This document shows, one piece after another, positions 16,313-28,674 of a stretch of 32,143 nt of DNA (within the stretch, counting starts at the first letter, position 1; each line of letters opens with the position of its first letter). The notes under the pieces were generated by a model. The model saw nothing but the letters and a program-made list of their open reading frames with translations. It did not search any database and was not told the origin of the DNA. A program made the translations under genes and the position numbers. The stretch lies in the NCBI GenBank assembly GCA_002746215.1, contig NVWI01000001.1, positions 479,140 to 511,282 on the forward strand. Reading direction: 5' to 3'. This stretch comes from SAR86 cluster bacterium. GTDB taxonomy: Bacteria > Pseudomonadota > Gammaproteobacteria > Pseudomonadales > Pseudohongiellaceae.

Positions 16313-16951
16313 ATGAATGCTCTGGAAACCATTAAAGTAAAAATAAACAGCTCAATAAATGAACTGAAAAATTTTGACTGGAATGATCTCAGTGATATTG
16401 AAACCATTGGTGTTTGGCCTAATGTTGTAAAGTTTGTCTTGGGCGCATTATTGTTTGTTGCCTGCCTTGGGGGCGGATACTGGTTTCATGTCAAAGATTT
16501 ACAGGCAAGGCTTGTCAGTGTGCAGAGTGAAGAAACTGGATTACGTAGTGATCTGGAAACTAAAGCAGTTTTGGCATCGAACCTGGAGCCTTACCGCCAG
16601 CAAATGATAGAAATGGAAGAAGATTTCGGTTCATTGTTGGCACAACTGCCTGGTGAAACAGAAGTGCCTGGCTTGTTGGAAGATATATCGGAGACAGGTC
16701 TGGGAAGTGGGATAGAGTTTGAATCCATACAATTGCAACCTGAGCAGGCTCAGGAATTTTATATTGAATTACCCATCAATATATTGGTGAGGGGCGCTTA
16801 TCATGATTTTGGTGCTTTTGTGAGTGCAGTCGCAAGTTTGCCGCGAATTGTAACCTTGCATGACTTCAACATAAATGTCGGTGATAACCGTAGTGAGTTG
16901 GCTATGCAAATTACGGCTAGAACATATCGTTTTAGGTCAGATGATGAATAA
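16313..16951 (+). CDS. pilO: Type IV pilus assembly protein PilO
   Basis: PilO pairs with PilN in the inner-membrane alignment complex and contacts PilP. The 212-residue product has a cytoplasmic N-terminus of about 38 residues, one transmembrane helix (about 39-58), a coiled coil and a periplasmic ferredoxin-like domain with the typical FYIELPINILVRGAYHDFGAF stretch (split as FYIELPINI and LVRGAYHDFGAF) and LPRIVTLHDF. A GGTAGAAG ribosome site precedes the ATG, which lies 25 bases after pilN. The 3' end overlaps pilP by a few bases. Confidence 0.96.
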   Translation: MNALETIKVKINSSINELKNFDWNDLSDIETIGVWPNVVKFVLGALLFVACLGGGYWFHVKDLQARLVSVQSEETGLRSDLETKAVLASNLEPYRQQMIEMEEDFGSLLAQLPGETEVPGLLEDISETGLGSGIEFESIQLQPEQAQEFYIELPINILVRGAYHDFGAFVSAVASLPRIVTLHDFNINVGDNRSELAMQITARTYRFRSDDE

Positions 16952-17474
16952 GTTCAGCCGATCCAGCTTATTGTTCATAGTGCTATTCTCAGTAGTCGGC
17001 TGCTCGGGGAATAATGAAGCGCTAATAGCTATTCAAAATTATACTAATCAGGTAGTTAATCGCCCACCAGGACGAATACCGCCACCACCAGAAATGATTT
17101 CATATGAAGCTTTTACCTACAGCGCCGCTAGTTTACGCGGTCCTTTTGCGATTCCTCTGGATGTCTCTTTGGCTACTTTAAGAGAGCAGTCTAATGATAT
17201 TCAGCCAGATTTAAACCGATCAACTGAAGCATTAGAAGTATTTGCTATTGGGACGCTCCAAATGCGAGGCATCATGTCACGAAATAATACAATTTGGGCG
17301 TTGGTTCAGGATGGAAATAACGATCTTCATTATGTCACTGAAGGTAGTTATATGGGCCGTAATCACGGCAGAGTAGTTACTATCTCTGAAGCACAAATTA
17401 ATTTAATTGAAATAGTTCCAAATGGTGCCGGTGGATGGCTAGAGCGCCCTCAAACGATCACCTCTAATGAATAA
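16944..17474 (+). CDS. pilP: Type IV pilus assembly lipoprotein PilP
   Basis: PilP is a lipoprotein that joins the PilNO complex to the secretin PilQ. With the ATG at 16944 it has 176 residues. The signal peptide MNKFSRSSLLFIVLFSVVG ends at a lipobox (VVGC), so Cys20 would be lipidated. A proline-rich segment (PPGRIPPPPEM) follows, and the C-terminal beta domain contains LRGPFAIPL, LEVFAIGTLQMRGI and YVTEGSYMGRNHGRV. ATG 16941 is one codon earlier; I prefer 16944 because AGG (16934) is 7 bases away. It overlaps the pilO stop and the pilQ start. Confidence 0.95.
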   Translation: MNKFSRSSLLFIVLFSVVGCSGNNEALIAIQNYTNQVVNRPPGRIPPPPEMISYEAFTYSAASLRGPFAIPLDVSLATLREQSNDIQPDLNRSTEALEVFAIGTLQMRGIMSRNNTIWALVQDGNNDLHYVTEGSYMGRNHGRVVTISEAQINLIEIVPNGAGGWLERPQTITSNE

Positions 17475-19653
17475 AAAAAGAGACCTCTCAATGCGTGTAA
17501 ATAAATACAGACATAGATTGGCCGCATGGACAGGGGCTAGTCTACAGAAGTCCGCCAGCTTAGTTGGGAGTTTCACTATGATTACTTGTTCAGGCATCTC
17601 AAAAATTACTACTTCAACCAGTAAGACAATTAGTGCAATTTTGTTGTTTTGCAGTGTTGTTTCGTCCAGTGTTGTGTTCGCCCAGCAAATCAACCTTGAA
17701 GCAATCGATTTTGTAACTTTACCTGGAAAACAACTGGAAATTGAACTTACGTTTGATAATGAGCCCCCTACACCGGCAATTTTTGAAATTGCTAACCCAG
17801 CTCGCCTTTCAATGGATTTTAATAATGTTAGCAATCGGCTAACTGCTAGGCGTTATCCATTAGATGTTGATTTGGCTGATAGTGTGATGATCTTAGAAGA
17901 TCAAAATCGCACAAGAATGATCGTTAATTTAAACAACTTGCAGCCATACTCCACAAGAGTTCAAGGTAATAGTTTGTTTATTGTATTGGGCGATGCTGAA
18001 GTTGCAAGTAATGCTAATGTTCTTGCTGCAGCCTCAGTAAACCTAGGTGGCAATGCGGCTTCTCAAAGAGCTTCAGATATTGCTGGTGTGGATTTTCGTC
18101 GAGGGAATAATGGTGAAGGTCAAATAATGATTCAAATGGCAGATAATTCCTTAACTGGGGATATTGACAGATCTGGGTCTTCCCTGATTCTTGAATTCAG
18201 AAATGCAGTAATCGACCAAGGGCAGCAGGCTCGTTTAGATGTTTCAGATTTTGCCACACCTGTACAATTTATTGATGTGTACGAAGAAAACGGCGCAGTC
18301 ATGATAGTTGCCAATGTTGTTGGTGAATATGAATATATTGCCTATCAGAGCAATGATCAATTTATTATTGACGTAAGCGCTGTGCTTGTTGCTGATGGTG
18401 GTTTTGCTCAAGATGATTTTAATTTTAGTGGTGAAAGAATGTCCTTAAACTTTCAGGATATTCCGATCAGGCAGGTTTTACAGATTTTTGCCGAGTTTCA
18501 GAATTTTAGTTTGGTAGTCAGTGATGCTGTTACCGGGGATATTACTTTACGTCTGGTCGATGTGCCCTGGGATCAGGCTTTGGACCTGGTACTTCGTTCA
18601 AGAGGCCTAGGACAGCGTCAAGAAGGTAGTGTGCTTTACGTAGCGCCAGCAGCAGATATTGCACAAACAGAGTTGGAAGAGTTAGAAGCTAATCGAGAAG
18701 TTGAAGCGCTGGTGCCATTAGAGACGGCTTATATTTCCGTCAATTATGCTGTTGCTAGTGAGATGCTTGCCTTAATTCAAGGTGGAGCTGGGGGAGGAAT
18801 GCTTTCTGATAGAGGTAGTGTGACAGTTGATACCAGAACCAATACATTAATTATTCAGGATGCTCCGGTAATACTTGCCGAGGTTCGAGGAATGTTAGAA
18901 AGACTCGATGTTCCGGTTCAGCAGGTGTTGATTGAAGCTCGAATTGTTAACGCAGAAACCAGCTTTGGTGATGCTCTGGGTATTCGTTGGGGTGGTGTAC
19001 AAACTTTTCCTGAATTTGGAGATGAGTTTATTTTAAGTGGCAGTTTGGGCGGTTTTGGCTCAGGTTTTTCTGATGGCCAGTTGGCCGTTGATTTAGGTCC
19101 AGCAGCATCCAACTCTTCTTTTGCTATTGGTTATGCCGGTGATAATGGGTTGTTGCAGCTTGAGTTGGCAGCCCTAGAAGATAGCGGTACTGGTGAAGTT
19201 GTGGGTCAACCTTCTATTACGACACAAGATCAGCAAATGGCCCGTATTGAGTCGGGTTTGCAGTTCCCTTACCAATCTCAGGCAGGCGGAACCGCTGGTG
19301 GTTCCGTAACGGAGTTCATATCAGCCGTGTTGTCTTTAGAAGTTACTCCTCAAATCACACCAGATGGTAGAATTATTATGTTGTTGGATATCCATCAAGA
19401 TTCAGTGGTTCCCACTGGAAGTGGGGTGCCAGCCATCAACACCAATAATATAACTACTCGTGTATTGGTAGATGATGGTGAAACGATCGTTTTAGGGGGA
19501 GTCTTCCGTGAGGAAGCAACCACTACGGTTTCTAAAACCATGTTTTTTGGTGATTTACCTTATATAGGTGGTTTATTCCGGCGGACCGAAAACTCTCAGA
19601 CAAAAACTGAGCTGCTTATTTTTATTACGCCCTCAATCCTGAATGATATATAA
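17467..19653 (+). CDS. pilQ: Type IV pilus secretin PilQ
   Basis: PilQ forms the outer-membrane channel for the pilus. Domains in the 728-residue frame are two AMIN domains that bind peptidoglycan (about 75-170 and 205-305), a secretin/TonB short N-terminal domain (about 324-383), an N1 domain (about 415-484) and the secretin core (about 484-727, with VGQPSITTQDQQM, VPAINTNNITTRV and GGLFRRTENSQTKTELLIFI). The hydrophobic signal ends at about Ala72 (VVFA, then QQINL). The start is unclear: ATG 17467 overlaps pilP, ATG 17491 is possible, and ATG 17578 has the best ribosome site (GGGAG, 7 bases) and gives a normal 35-residue signal peptide. Confidence 0.96.
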   Translation: MNKKRDLSMRVNKYRHRLAAWTGASLQKSASLVGSFTMITCSGISKITTSTSKTISAILLFCSVVSSSVVFAQQINLEAIDFVTLPGKQLEIELTFDNEPPTPAIFEIANPARLSMDFNNVSNRLTARRYPLDVDLADSVMILEDQNRTRMIVNLNNLQPYSTRVQGNSLFIVLGDAEVASNANVLAAASVNLGGNAASQRASDIAGVDFRRGNNGEGQIMIQMADNSLTGDIDRSGSSLILEFRNAVIDQGQQARLDVSDFATPVQFIDVYEENGAVMIVANVVGEYEYIAYQSNDQFIIDVSAVLVADGGFAQDDFNFSGERMSLNFQDIPIRQVLQIFAEFQNFSLVVSDAVTGDITLRLVDVPWDQALDLVLRSRGLGQRQEGSVLYVAPAADIAQTELEELEANREVEALVPLETAYISVNYAVASEMLALIQGGAGGGMLSDRGSVTVDTRTNTLIIQDAPVILAEVRGMLERLDVPVQQVLIEARIVNAETSFGDALGIRWGGVQTFPEFGDEFILSGSLGGFGSGFSDGQLAVDLGPAASNSSFAIGYAGDNGLLQLELAALEDSGTGEVVGQPSITTQDQQMARIESGLQFPYQSQAGGTAGGSVTEFISAVLSLEVTPQITPDGRIIMLLDIHQDSVVPTGSGVPAINTNNITTRVLVDDGETIVLGGVFREEATTTVSKTMFFGDLPYIGGLFRRTENSQTKTELLIFITPSILNDI

Positions 19654-19694
19654 GGTTTAGTTATTTTGTTCTTCCAGCTTAAGCATGACGCTTA

Positions 19695-20246
19695 ATGAAA
19701 AATTCTGTTGAAAATATTTTTTTAATCGGACCAATGGGTGCAGGTAAGACCACCATCGGTAAGTTGCTTGCGCAAGAGTTAAAACTTGATTTTTATGATT
19801 CTGATCATGAAATTGAAAGTCGCACAGGTGCGGATATTGCCTGGATTTTTGATATGGAAGGTGAAGAGGGTTTCCGTAAGCGTGAAGAAAAAGTCATTGA
19901 AGAGCTTAGTGCAAAAAGCAAAATTGTCCTTGCCACTGGTGGTGGGGTTGTAGTCTCAGAGCAAAATCGCCGCTTCTTGCATAGTCGTGGAACAGTTATC
20001 TATTTGATGACAACAATTAATCAGCAATTAGAACGAACTCGCAAAGACCAAAAACGTCCTTTACTGCAAAATGTAGATGATCCTGAAATGAAATTACGGG
20101 ATTTAATGGAGGAGCGTGAACCGTTATATCGAGAAATTGCTGATCATATGGTAATGACGAGTCGCAGAAGTGCTAAGGCGGTTAGTACTGAATTAACCCA
20201 ATATATTTTAGGTAGTCCTAATAGCAGCTCTGATGAATATGTCTGA
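19695..20246 (+). CDS. aroK: Shikimate kinase AroK
   Basis: AroK phosphorylates shikimate at the 3-hydroxyl with ATP, the fifth step of the shikimate pathway. The 183-residue product has the P-loop GPMGAGKT (12-19), the shikimate-binding acids in FYDSD (Asp35, Asp37), FRKRE, GGG (82-84) and the lid Arg in KRPLL. It follows pilQ and overlaps aroB, as in Pseudomonas and E. coli. The hydrophilic C-terminus [10 protein letters not shown] is variable. Confidence 0.97.
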   Translation: MKNSVENIFLIGPMGAGKTTIGKLLAQELKLDFYDSDHEIESRTGADIAWIFDMEGEEGFRKREEKVIEELSAKSKIVLATGGGVVVSEQNRRFLHSRGTVIYLMTTINQQLERTRKDQKRPLLQNVDDPEMKLRDLMEEREPLYREIADHMVMTSRRSAKAVSTELTQYILGSPNSSSDEYV

Positions 20247-21366
20247 TCTGACGACTGTCGTCGTAGAGCTGGGTGACAGATCCTACCCGATTCATATTGG
20301 TTCGGGGCTCTTAAGCAATCGTGAATTGCTGATTCCTCACATCAAAGGAAAACAAGTTTGTATCATCACTAATGATGTTGTGGCTCCTTTGTATCTTGAA
20401 AAGCTTAAAACGACTCTTACAGGTTTTGAGCTAAGTGAATTTATTCTGCCCGACGGTGAAGCTGAAAAAACGCTCGATAATATTGCCAAAATTTATGATG
20501 CTTTATTGTCTGATCGACTTGATCGTAATGTGACGCTAATTGCTCTTGGAGGGGGCGTTGTCGGTGATATGGCCGGCTTTGCTGCAGCCACTTATTTGCG
20601 TGGGGTTAATTTTATTCAAGTACCAACTACATTATTGGCGCAGGTCGATTCATCTGTTGGTGGAAAAACAGGGGTAAACCGGCCGCTGGGCAAAAATATG
20701 GTAGGGGCTTTTTATCAACCTCAATGCGTTATAGCTGATACAGATACTTTAAATACGCTTCCTGATAAGGAGCTCTCAGCAGGCTTAGCTGAAGTTATTA
20801 AATATGGCCTGATTAATAATCTGGAATTTTTCAATTGGCTAGAGGCAAACATTAATAATCTGGCTGCACGCAATGAGGATAGCTTGGTGCAGGCTATTAA
20901 AATGAGCTGTGAAGAAAAAGCTGCAATTGTGTCAGCTGATGAAAAGGAAACAGGGATAAGAGTCATTCTAAATTTAGGCCATACTTTTGGTCATGCTATC
21001 GAAGCAGCTATGGGCTATGGCAGTTGGTTACATGGTGAGGCCGTTGCTACAGGAATGCTGATGGCAGCAGATTTATCATGCCGCATGCGTAAGCTATCTG
21101 TGGAGGATGTGGCTAGAATCAAGGCTCTTCTTATTGCAGCAGGTCTGCCCGTTGTGCCGCCAGAAGCAATTACAAAGTCAGAGTACTTGTCATTGATGAG
21201 CCGAGACAAGAAAAATGTAGAAGGTTCAATACGCTTTGTATTACTGGAAAAGCTTGGAAAAGCGTTGGTTACTTCAGATGTTGATCCTCTATTGTTAGAT
21301 CAAACACTTCAGGCTGGAACTAAGTTGGGTGAAAGACTGGGTGAAGCCCCTTCAGCGCTAACTTAA
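20233..21366 (+). CDS. aroB: 3-dehydroquinate synthase AroB
   Basis: AroB converts DAHP to 3-dehydroquinate, the second shikimate-pathway step, using NAD and a divalent metal. The 377-residue product has DGEAEKTL, the NAD-binding [34 protein letters not shown] (split as [13 protein letters not shown] and VGGKTGVN), the metal ligands Glu in [10 protein letters not shown] and the two His sites HTFGHAIE and HGEAVA, and SRDKKNV. The start overlaps the aroK stop by 14 bases; a second ATG two codons later (20239) is equally plausible. In Pseudomonas aroB is followed by damX; here it is followed directly by gltB. Confidence 0.97.
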   Translation: MNMSDLTTVVVELGDRSYPIHIGSGLLSNRELLIPHIKGKQVCIITNDVVAPLYLEKLKTTLTGFELSEFILPDGEAEKTLDNIAKIYDALLSDRLDRNVTLIALGGGVVGDMAGFAAATYLRGVNFIQVPTTLLAQVDSSVGGKTGVNRPLGKNMVGAFYQPQCVIADTDTLNTLPDKELSAGLAEVIKYGLINNLEFFNWLEANINNLAARNEDSLVQAIKMSCEEKAAIVSADEKETGIRVILNLGHTFGHAIEAAMGYGSWLHGEAVATGMLMAADLSCRMRKLSVEDVARIKALLIAAGLPVVPPEAITKSEYLSLMSRDKKNVEGSIRFVLLEKLGKALVTSDVDPLLLDQTLQAGTKLGERLGEAPSALT

Positions 21367-21427
21367 CTCCTCTTACTAGAACCCTTATTGCTCGAACCCT
21401 ATCAACTTCTCTTTAAATTAATCAGGA

Positions 21428-21456
21428 TTGCCGAAAACCCGCGCCTTGTGTAAAAT
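21428..21456 (+). promoter_or_regulatory. Candidate sigma70 promoter of gltBD-hemE
   Basis: TTGCCG (21428-21433) and TAAAAT (21451-21456) are separated by exactly 17 bases. TG lies two bases before the -10 box. Transcription would begin near 21463, giving a leader of about 100 bases that could fold a small CTCTTT/AAAGAG stem (21463-21483). The ribosome site GGTAGAG (21550) is 8 bases before gltB. No clear Lrp or NtrC site is visible. Confidence 0.55.
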
Positions 21457-21564
21457 GGCCGGCTCTTTGGCATTAAAAAAGAGGCTGTTTCCCCCTCCAG
21501 GAAAGATTAGGGCTGAACTGCCCGTACATTTACACCCTGTTTAATAATTGGTAGAGAAATTGGT

Positions 21565-24500
21565 ATGAGACCCGGGTTATATAATCCCAGTGAGTTTAGA
21601 GATAATTGTGGCTTCGGCCTGGTTGCCCATATTGAAGGGGAGGCCAGCCATGATCTGTTACAAACAGCTATTAAATCACTGACTCGCATGACACATCGTG
21701 GAGGCATTGCTGCGGATGGAGTGACAGGCGATGGCTGTGGTCTTTTGATGCAAAAGCCAGACGCTTTCCTGCGTGCCATAGCAAATGAGCAGTTCAGTGT
21801 TGAGTTAAGCGAGAACTATGGTGTTGGTATGGTTTTCTTCAGTCAGGAAGAAACTAAAGCCAATAATGCTCGGAATATTCTAAATCAAGAAATCATCAAT
21901 CAGGGCCTAGACGTTATAGGTTGGCGCAATGTTCCTTATGACGCCTCTTTCTGTGGCCGTATGGCTCTGGATTGTATGCCTGATATTGAGCAGGTTTTTG
22001 TCAATGCAGAAGGTATTGGTAAAGAGCAGCTAGCCGTCAAATTGTTTATCGCCAGGCGCAAAGCCGAGAACCAACTCGTTGAAGATGAGGATTTTTATAT
22101 CTGCTCTTTATCAGCGAGCGTACTTTGCTATAAAGGGCTGGTTATGCCGGTTGATTTACCTAACTTTTATCTGGATCTACAGGATCCTCGTCTAGAAGTG
22201 GCGATGTGTACTTATCACCAGCGTTTTTCAACCAATACTTTACCGAAATGGCCCCTGGCTCAACCGTTTCGCATGCTGGCGCATAATGGTGAGATTAATA
22301 CTATTCGTGGTAACCGTAATTGGGCCAAAGCTAGAATTTCGAAATACAGATCAGCGGCGATTCCTAACATTGAAGAGATAGCTCCTTTGGTTAATTCCGC
22401 TGGTTCGGATTCTTCCTCAATGGATAATATGCTGGAGTTACTTGTTACCAGCGGTATGGACTTGTATCAGGCTATTCGCTTAATCATGCCACCAAGCTGG
22501 CAGAACATGGAAGATCTTGATGAAGCCTTACGTGGCTTTTACACCTATAACTCTTTCCATATGGAGCCATGGGATGGTCCTGCAGGCGTTGTCCTGACCG
22601 ACGGTCGCTTTGCTGTATGTGTACTGGATAGTAATGGCTTACGCCCTTCAAGATGGGTAATGACTAAGAATGGTTATCTAACAGCGGCTTCGGAGATTGG
22701 CGTCAATGATTATAAACCTGAAGATGTCATTGCCAAGGGGCGAGTTGGCCCTGGTCAAATATTGGTAGTTGATACTCAGGAAGGCAAAATTCTGCATACC
22801 GATGACGTTGGGAATTACTTAAAAGTTAAGCAGCCCTATGCTCAATGGGTCAAAGAAAAATCTTTTTATGTCGAGTCTACTCTGGCGGAACATGTCCCTG
22901 ATCTGGAGCCATTGACCGTTGAAGAACGCGATCAACATATGAAAATGTTTCAGGTAACGTTTGAAGAAATGGATCAGGTCATGCGTCCATTGGCTGAAAG
23001 TGCATCTGAAGGCACAGGCTCTATGGGTGATGACACTCCCATCGCAGTCTTATCACAACAAGTTCGCCCGCTTTATGATTATTTCAGGCAACAATTTGCA
23101 CAAGTGACAAACCCGCCAATTGATTCTTTACGTGAAACTATTGTGATGTCCTTAGAAACAAGGATGGGGCGTGAGTTAAATGTTTTCGAAGAAACTTCGG
23201 AACATGCGAATCGGGTTATTCTTACATCGCCATTATTGTCGCCAGCTAAATATTACAACCTTTTGCATTTAGAGAGGCCTGATTATGAATCCTCTCATAT
23301 CAGTTTGGCTTATGATCCAGATATTGGACTAGAGCAAGCTATAAAAAATCTTGTTACAGAATCAGAAAGTGCTGTTCGTGCAGGCAAAGTTTTATTGTTT
23401 ATTTCCGAACGCTTACCGCAAAAAGGCCAGCTGGTAATAAATGCTTTATTGGCAACAGCAGCTATACATCAAAACCTCAATGAGAAAGGCTTGCGTTGTG
23501 AGAGCAACTTAATTATTGAAACAGCGAGTGCGCGTGACTCCCATCAAATTGCTTGTCTTATTGGTTACGGCGCAACGGCAGTTTATCCTTACATGAGTTA
23601 TGACGTTATTGATCATATGATTGCTCATAATATTTTAAAAATGCCCGAGCTTAAGGCGCATAAAAATTACCGTAAAGGCATTAATAAAGGTTTATTAAAA
23701 ATTCTTTCAAAAATGGGTATTAGCACTATTAGTTCCTACCGTGGAGCTGAATTATTTGAAATTATTGGGCTCGCTGACGAAGTGACTGAATTATGCTTTC
23801 CAGATAGCTTAAGCCGGATTCAGGGCGCCACCTTTAAGCACCTCCAACAAGATCAACAAATTCTGGCCAAAGAGACATGGTTAGCAAGAAAAGGCTTACA
23901 GCCAGGCGGCTTGCTCAAATATATCCATGGTGGTGAGTACCACATGATCAATCCTGATGTGGTGAGCACCATTCAGGAAGCCGTTAAAAGTGGCGATTTT
24001 GAAAAATATCGAGTATTTGCCCAAGTGGTGGATAATCGCCCACTGTCAACTTTGCGCGATATGCTGGCATTACGTGAAGATGTTGATGCTATTAATATTG
24101 ATCAGGTGGAGCCTGTCGAAAATATCCTTAAAAGATTTGATTCGGCAGGTATGTCTTTAGGCGCTCTTTCACCTGAAGCCCATGAAGCATTAGCACAGGC
24201 CATGAATCGGCTTGGCGGTCGCTCTAATTCTGGAGAAGGTGGTGAAGATCCCGCACGTTTCAACACAGATAAAGTGTCGAAAATTAAGCAAATTGCTTCT
24301 GGGCGTTTTGGTGTAACGCCACATTACCTGGTTAATGCGGAAGTCCTTCAAATTAAAATTGCGCAAGGGGCAAAACCAGGAGAAGGCGGGCAATTACCAG
24401 GAAGAAAGGTCAATGAATTAATAGCCAAGTTGCGCTTCTCAGTGCCAGGTGTAACACTTATTTCGCCGCCGCCGCATCATGATATTTATTCCATCGAGGA

Positions 24501-26013
24501 TTTAGCGCAATTAATTTTCGACCTGAAACAGGTAAACCCTGATGCGATGGTCTCGGTGAAACTGGTTGCTGGGCCTGGGGTGGGCACTATCGCAGCGGGG
24601 GTCGCAAAGGCTTATGCCGACTTTATCACTATTTCAGGGCATGATGGTGGAACCGGTGCCAGTCCATTAACGTCTATTCGTTATGCCGGTAACCCTTGGG
24701 AATTAGGCTTAAGTGAAGTGCAGCAGGCGTTGCGTGCTAATGATTTACGTGGGCGCATTCGTTTGCAAACAGATGGCGGATTAAAAACAGGCCTGGATGT
24801 TATTAAAGCTGCAATTTTAGGTGCAGAGAGTTTTGGCTTTGGCACCATTCCAATGATTGCTATGGGCTGTAAATATTTACGTATTTGTCATTTAAATAAT
24901 TGTGCTACTGGTGTTGCTACACAAGATGAGACCTTACGAGAAAAACATTTCATTGGTGAAGCCGAAATGATAATGAACTATTTTAAATTTGTCGCACAAG
25001 ATACACGGCAATGGATGGCTCGCCTTGGTGTTAGCAATCTGGTTGACTTAATAGGACGTACAGATTTATTTGAAATGCTGGAACCTCAAACCGAGAAGCA
25101 AGCTAATATAGATCTATCAAGACTGCTGCATAACGATCATATTTCGGAAGATAAAGATCAGTATTGCGTAACTGCCAGTAATGATCCTCGGGATAAAGGC
25201 CTGCTTGCTGAGCAAATGGTTAACGATATGCTGCCAGCAATTGAAAGCAAAAGTGGTGGTATTTTTAATTATGAAGTGCAAAATTTTAATCGTTCTATAG
25301 GTGCACGTTTGTCTGGTGAAATTGCTAAACGTCATGGCAATAATGGTATGGCTGATGCACCGCTGAATATTAGATTAAGCGGATGTATTGGGCAAAGTTT
25401 TGGTGTTTGGAACGCCGGCGGATTAAACATGACCTTGGTTGGCGATGCTAACGACTATGTTGGTAAAGGCATGGCAGGAGGTAAATTGGTAATTGTGCCT
25501 CCCGCTGGCTCAAGTTTTAAGACTCAAGATACTTCTATAATTGGCAACACCTGCTTGTATGGGGCAACTGGCGGTAAATTATTTGTTTCAGGCCGGGCAG
25601 GTGAAAGATTTGCAGTGAGAAACTCTGGAGTACACACGGTTGTGGAAGGTGTCGGTGATCATTGTTGTGAATATATGACGGGAGGAATGGTCACAGTACT
25701 TGGAAGCACCGGGCATAACTTCGGTGCGGGTATGACGGGTGGGTTCGCTTATGTACTGGATCTTGAGAAAAATTTTGTTGATCAATATAACCACCAACTA
25801 GTGGAAGTCCATCGTATTCGTCAGGAAGGCATGGAAGAACACAGGCATCACTTACGTGGGGTTATTGAAGAATTTGTGGCCGAAACTGGCAGTGTCTGGG
25901 GTCAGACTTTACTTGATAATTACGTCGATTATTTACGTAAATTTTGGTTAGTCATTCCAAAAGAAACCAATATGAAAAGTTTGCTAGATAATATTGATGT
26001 GACTTCGCAGTAA
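21565..26013 (+). CDS. gltB: Glutamate synthase (NADPH) large subunit GltB
   Basis: GltB makes two glutamates from glutamine and 2-oxoglutarate, with GltD supplying electrons. The 1482-residue protein begins with a 14-residue propeptide ([14 protein letters not shown]); Cys15 ([12 protein letters not shown]) becomes the N-terminal nucleophile of the glutaminase domain (about 15-430). A central domain (about 470-780), an FMN-binding synthase domain (about 800-1200, with [12 protein letters not shown] and the 3Fe-4S cysteines 1102, 1108 and 1113) and the C-terminal GXGXG beta-helix (about 1240-1480) follow. The propeptide is much shorter than in E. coli (about 40 residues). It is the first gene of gltB-gltD-hemE. 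Confidence 0.98.
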   Translation: MRPGLYNPSEFRDNCGFGLVAHIEGEASHDLLQTAIKSLTRMTHRGGIAADGVTGDGCGLLMQKPDAFLRAIANEQFSVELSENYGVGMVFFSQEETKANNARNILNQEIINQGLDVIGWRNVPYDASFCGRMALDCMPDIEQVFVNAEGIGKEQLAVKLFIARRKAENQLVEDEDFYICSLSASVLCYKGLVMPVDLPNFYLDLQDPRLEVAMCTYHQRFSTNTLPKWPLAQPFRMLAHNGEINTIRGNRNWAKARISKYRSAAIPNIEEIAPLVNSAGSDSSSMDNMLELLVTSGMDLYQAIRLIMPPSWQNMEDLDEALRGFYTYNSFHMEPWDGPAGVVLTDGRFAVCVLDSNGLRPSRWVMTKNGYLTAASEIGVNDYKPEDVIAKGRVGPGQILVVDTQEGKILHTDDVGNYLKVKQPYAQWVKEKSFYVESTLAEHVPDLEPLTVEERDQHMKMFQVTFEEMDQVMRPLAESASEGTGSMGDDTPIAVLSQQVRPLYDYFRQQFAQVTNPPIDSLRETIVMSLETRMGRELNVFEETSEHANRVILTSPLLSPAKYYNLLHLERPDYESSHISLAYDPDIGLEQAIKNLVTESESAVRAGKVLLFISERLPQKGQLVINALLATAAIHQNLNEKGLRCESNLIIETASARDSHQIACLIGYGATAVYPYMSYDVIDHMIAHNILKMPELKAHKNYRKGINKGLLKILSKMGISTISSYRGAELFEIIGLADEVTELCFPDSLSRIQGATFKHLQQDQQILAKETWLARKGLQPGGLLKYIHGGEYHMINPDVVSTIQEAVKSGDFEKYRVFAQVVDNRPLSTLRDMLALREDVDAINIDQVEPVENILKRFDSAGMSLGALSPEAHEALAQAMNRLGGRSNSGEGGEDPARFNTDKVSKIKQIASGRFGVTPHYLVNAEVLQIKIAQGAKPGEGGQLPGRKVNELIAKLRFSVPGVTLISPPPHHDIYSIEDLAQLIFDLKQVNPDAMVSVKLVAGPGVGTIAAGVAKAYADFITISGHDGGTGASPLTSIRYAGNPWELGLSEVQQALRANDLRGRIRLQTDGGLKTGLDVIKAAILGAESFGFGTIPMIAMGCKYLRICHLNNCATGVATQDETLREKHFIGEAEMIMNYFKFVAQDTRQWMARLGVSNLVDLIGRTDLFEMLEPQTEKQANIDLSRLLHNDHISEDKDQYCVTASNDPRDKGLLAEQMVNDMLPAIESKSGGIFNYEVQNFNRSIGARLSGEIAKRHGNNGMADAPLNIRLSGCIGQSFGVWNAGGLNMTLVGDANDYVGKGMAGGKLVIVPPAGSSFKTQDTSIIGNTCLYGATGGKLFVSGRAGERFAVRNSGVHTVVEGVGDHCCEYMTGGMVTVLGSTGHNFGAGMTGGFAYVLDLEKNFVDQYNHQLVEVHRIRQEGMEEHRHHLRGVIEEFVAETGSVWGQTLLDNYVDYLRKFWLVIPKETNMKSLLDNIDVTSQ

Positions 26014-27462
<1,449 letters not shown>

Positions 27463-28530
27463 ATGATGACTACACCTCTTAAAAATGATCGTTTCTTAAA
27501 AGCACTATTACGTCAGGATGTTGATGTGACACCGGTCTGGATGATGCGACAGGCGGGGCGTTACTTGCCGGAATACCGGGAAATTCGATCTAAAGCCGGC
27601 AACTTCATGAACCTTTGCCAAAATCCAGAACTGGCCTGCGAAGTGACACTGCAACCATTGCGTCGATACGAGCTAGATGCCGCAATTCTTTTTTCTGATA
27701 TTTTAACAATTCCTGATGCTATGGGGCTGGGTTTATATTTTGAAACGGGTGAGGGGCCAAAATTTCGAAAACCTGTTCGTACAGAAGCCGATATTGAAGC
27801 TTTGCCTGTGACCAATGCCGCACAAGATTTACCTTATGTATTGGACGCGATTAGCCTGATTCGTAAAGAGTTGAATGGGCAAGTTCCCTTGATTGGGTTT
27901 TCAGGTAGCCCTTGGACAGTTGCCACATATATGGTGGAAGGTGGCAGCAGTAAAGATTTTGCGACGATAAAAAGTCTGATGATGAATTCACCTGAATTGA
28001 TGCATCAGTTGCTTGAGAAAGTTGCTTTGTCAGTTATTGATTATCTCAATGCGCAGATCCGTGCTGGTGCCCAAGCTGTACAAATTTTTGATACCTGGGG
28101 CGGTGCGTTAAGCCCGCACGCCTATAAGGAATTCTCTTTGGCCTATATGGAAAAAATCATAGCCGGTTTAATCCGTGAAAATGAAGGGCGTCAGGTGCCG
28201 GTGATTGTTTTCACGAAAAATGGTGGCTTGTGGTTGGAGACAATTGCAGAGTGTGGGTCGGATTGTGTTGGCCTGGATTGGACAATCAATATTGCAGATG
28301 CCAGGGCCAGAATTGGTAATAAGGTCGCTTTACAGGGCAATATGGACCCTTCTGTGCTTTACGCTAATTCAGATAAAATTCGGACAGAAGTGGGTATGAT
28401 TCTGCAACAATATGGTTCAGGCTCTGGGCATGTTTTTAATCTTGGGCATGGTATTCACCAGCATGTAGATCCAGACCATGTAAAAGTTTTTATCGACGCT
28501 GTACACGAACTTTCTGCTAAATATCATTAG
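27463..28530 (+). CDS. hemE: Uroporphyrinogen decarboxylase HemE
   Basis: HemE removes four carboxyl groups from uroporphyrinogen III to make coproporphyrinogen III for haem synthesis. The 355-residue product has both family signatures: [17 protein letters not shown] (starting about residue 24) and [17 protein letters not shown], with the catalytic Asp in [13 protein letters not shown]. The first two codons are both ATG; the first follows the gltD stop with no gap, so hemE probably depends on translational coupling with gltD. It is the last gene of the group, followed by a large inverted repeat. Confidence 0.97.
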   Translation: MMTTPLKNDRFLKALLRQDVDVTPVWMMRQAGRYLPEYREIRSKAGNFMNLCQNPELACEVTLQPLRRYELDAAILFSDILTIPDAMGLGLYFETGEGPKFRKPVRTEADIEALPVTNAAQDLPYVLDAISLIRKELNGQVPLIGFSGSPWTVATYMVEGGSSKDFATIKSLMMNSPELMHQLLEKVALSVIDYLNAQIRAGAQAVQIFDTWGGALSPHAYKEFSLAYMEKIIAGLIRENEGRQVPVIVFTKNGGLWLETIAECGSDCVGLDWTINIADARARIGNKVALQGNMDPSVLYANSDKIRTEVGMILQQYGSGSGHVFNLGHGIHQHVDPDHVKVFIDAVHELSAKYH

Positions 28531-28558
28531 GAGCTATTGCACTCGCTGATATTTCGTT

Positions 28559-28620
28559 AAACGCCTTATTTAACGCAGTCACTTATTCTAAAATAAGCTC
28601 CTTTATTAAATAAGGCGTTT
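28559..28620. repeat. 15-bp perfect inverted repeat with nested hairpin
   Basis: AAACGCCTTATTTAA (28559-28573) and TTAAATAAGGCGTTT (28606-28620) are perfect reverse complements around a 32-base centre. The centre contains CTTATT/AATAAG (28582-28587 and 28592-28597) with a four-base loop. The left arm can also form its own TTAAA/TTTAA stem with the T at 28557. It begins 28 bases after the hemE stop and has no following U-run, so it may stop or stabilise the transcript, or be a dispersed palindromic element. Confidence 0.65.
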
Positions 28621-28674
28621 GCCTCATCTCAGCTTCGCTCATAACGCTCTTAAATTTGTACTACAATTTGGGAA

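Noticed and set aside
28550-28625. Integron attC site
   Set aside because: The inverted repeat suggested it, but the ends do not match the RYYYAAC/GTTRRRY core boxes and the flanking genes are core metabolic genes, not cassettes.
28662-28667. TACAAT as a -10 box for folK
   Set aside because: It lies only 8 bases before the start codon and has no matching -35, so it would imply leaderless mRNA without other support.
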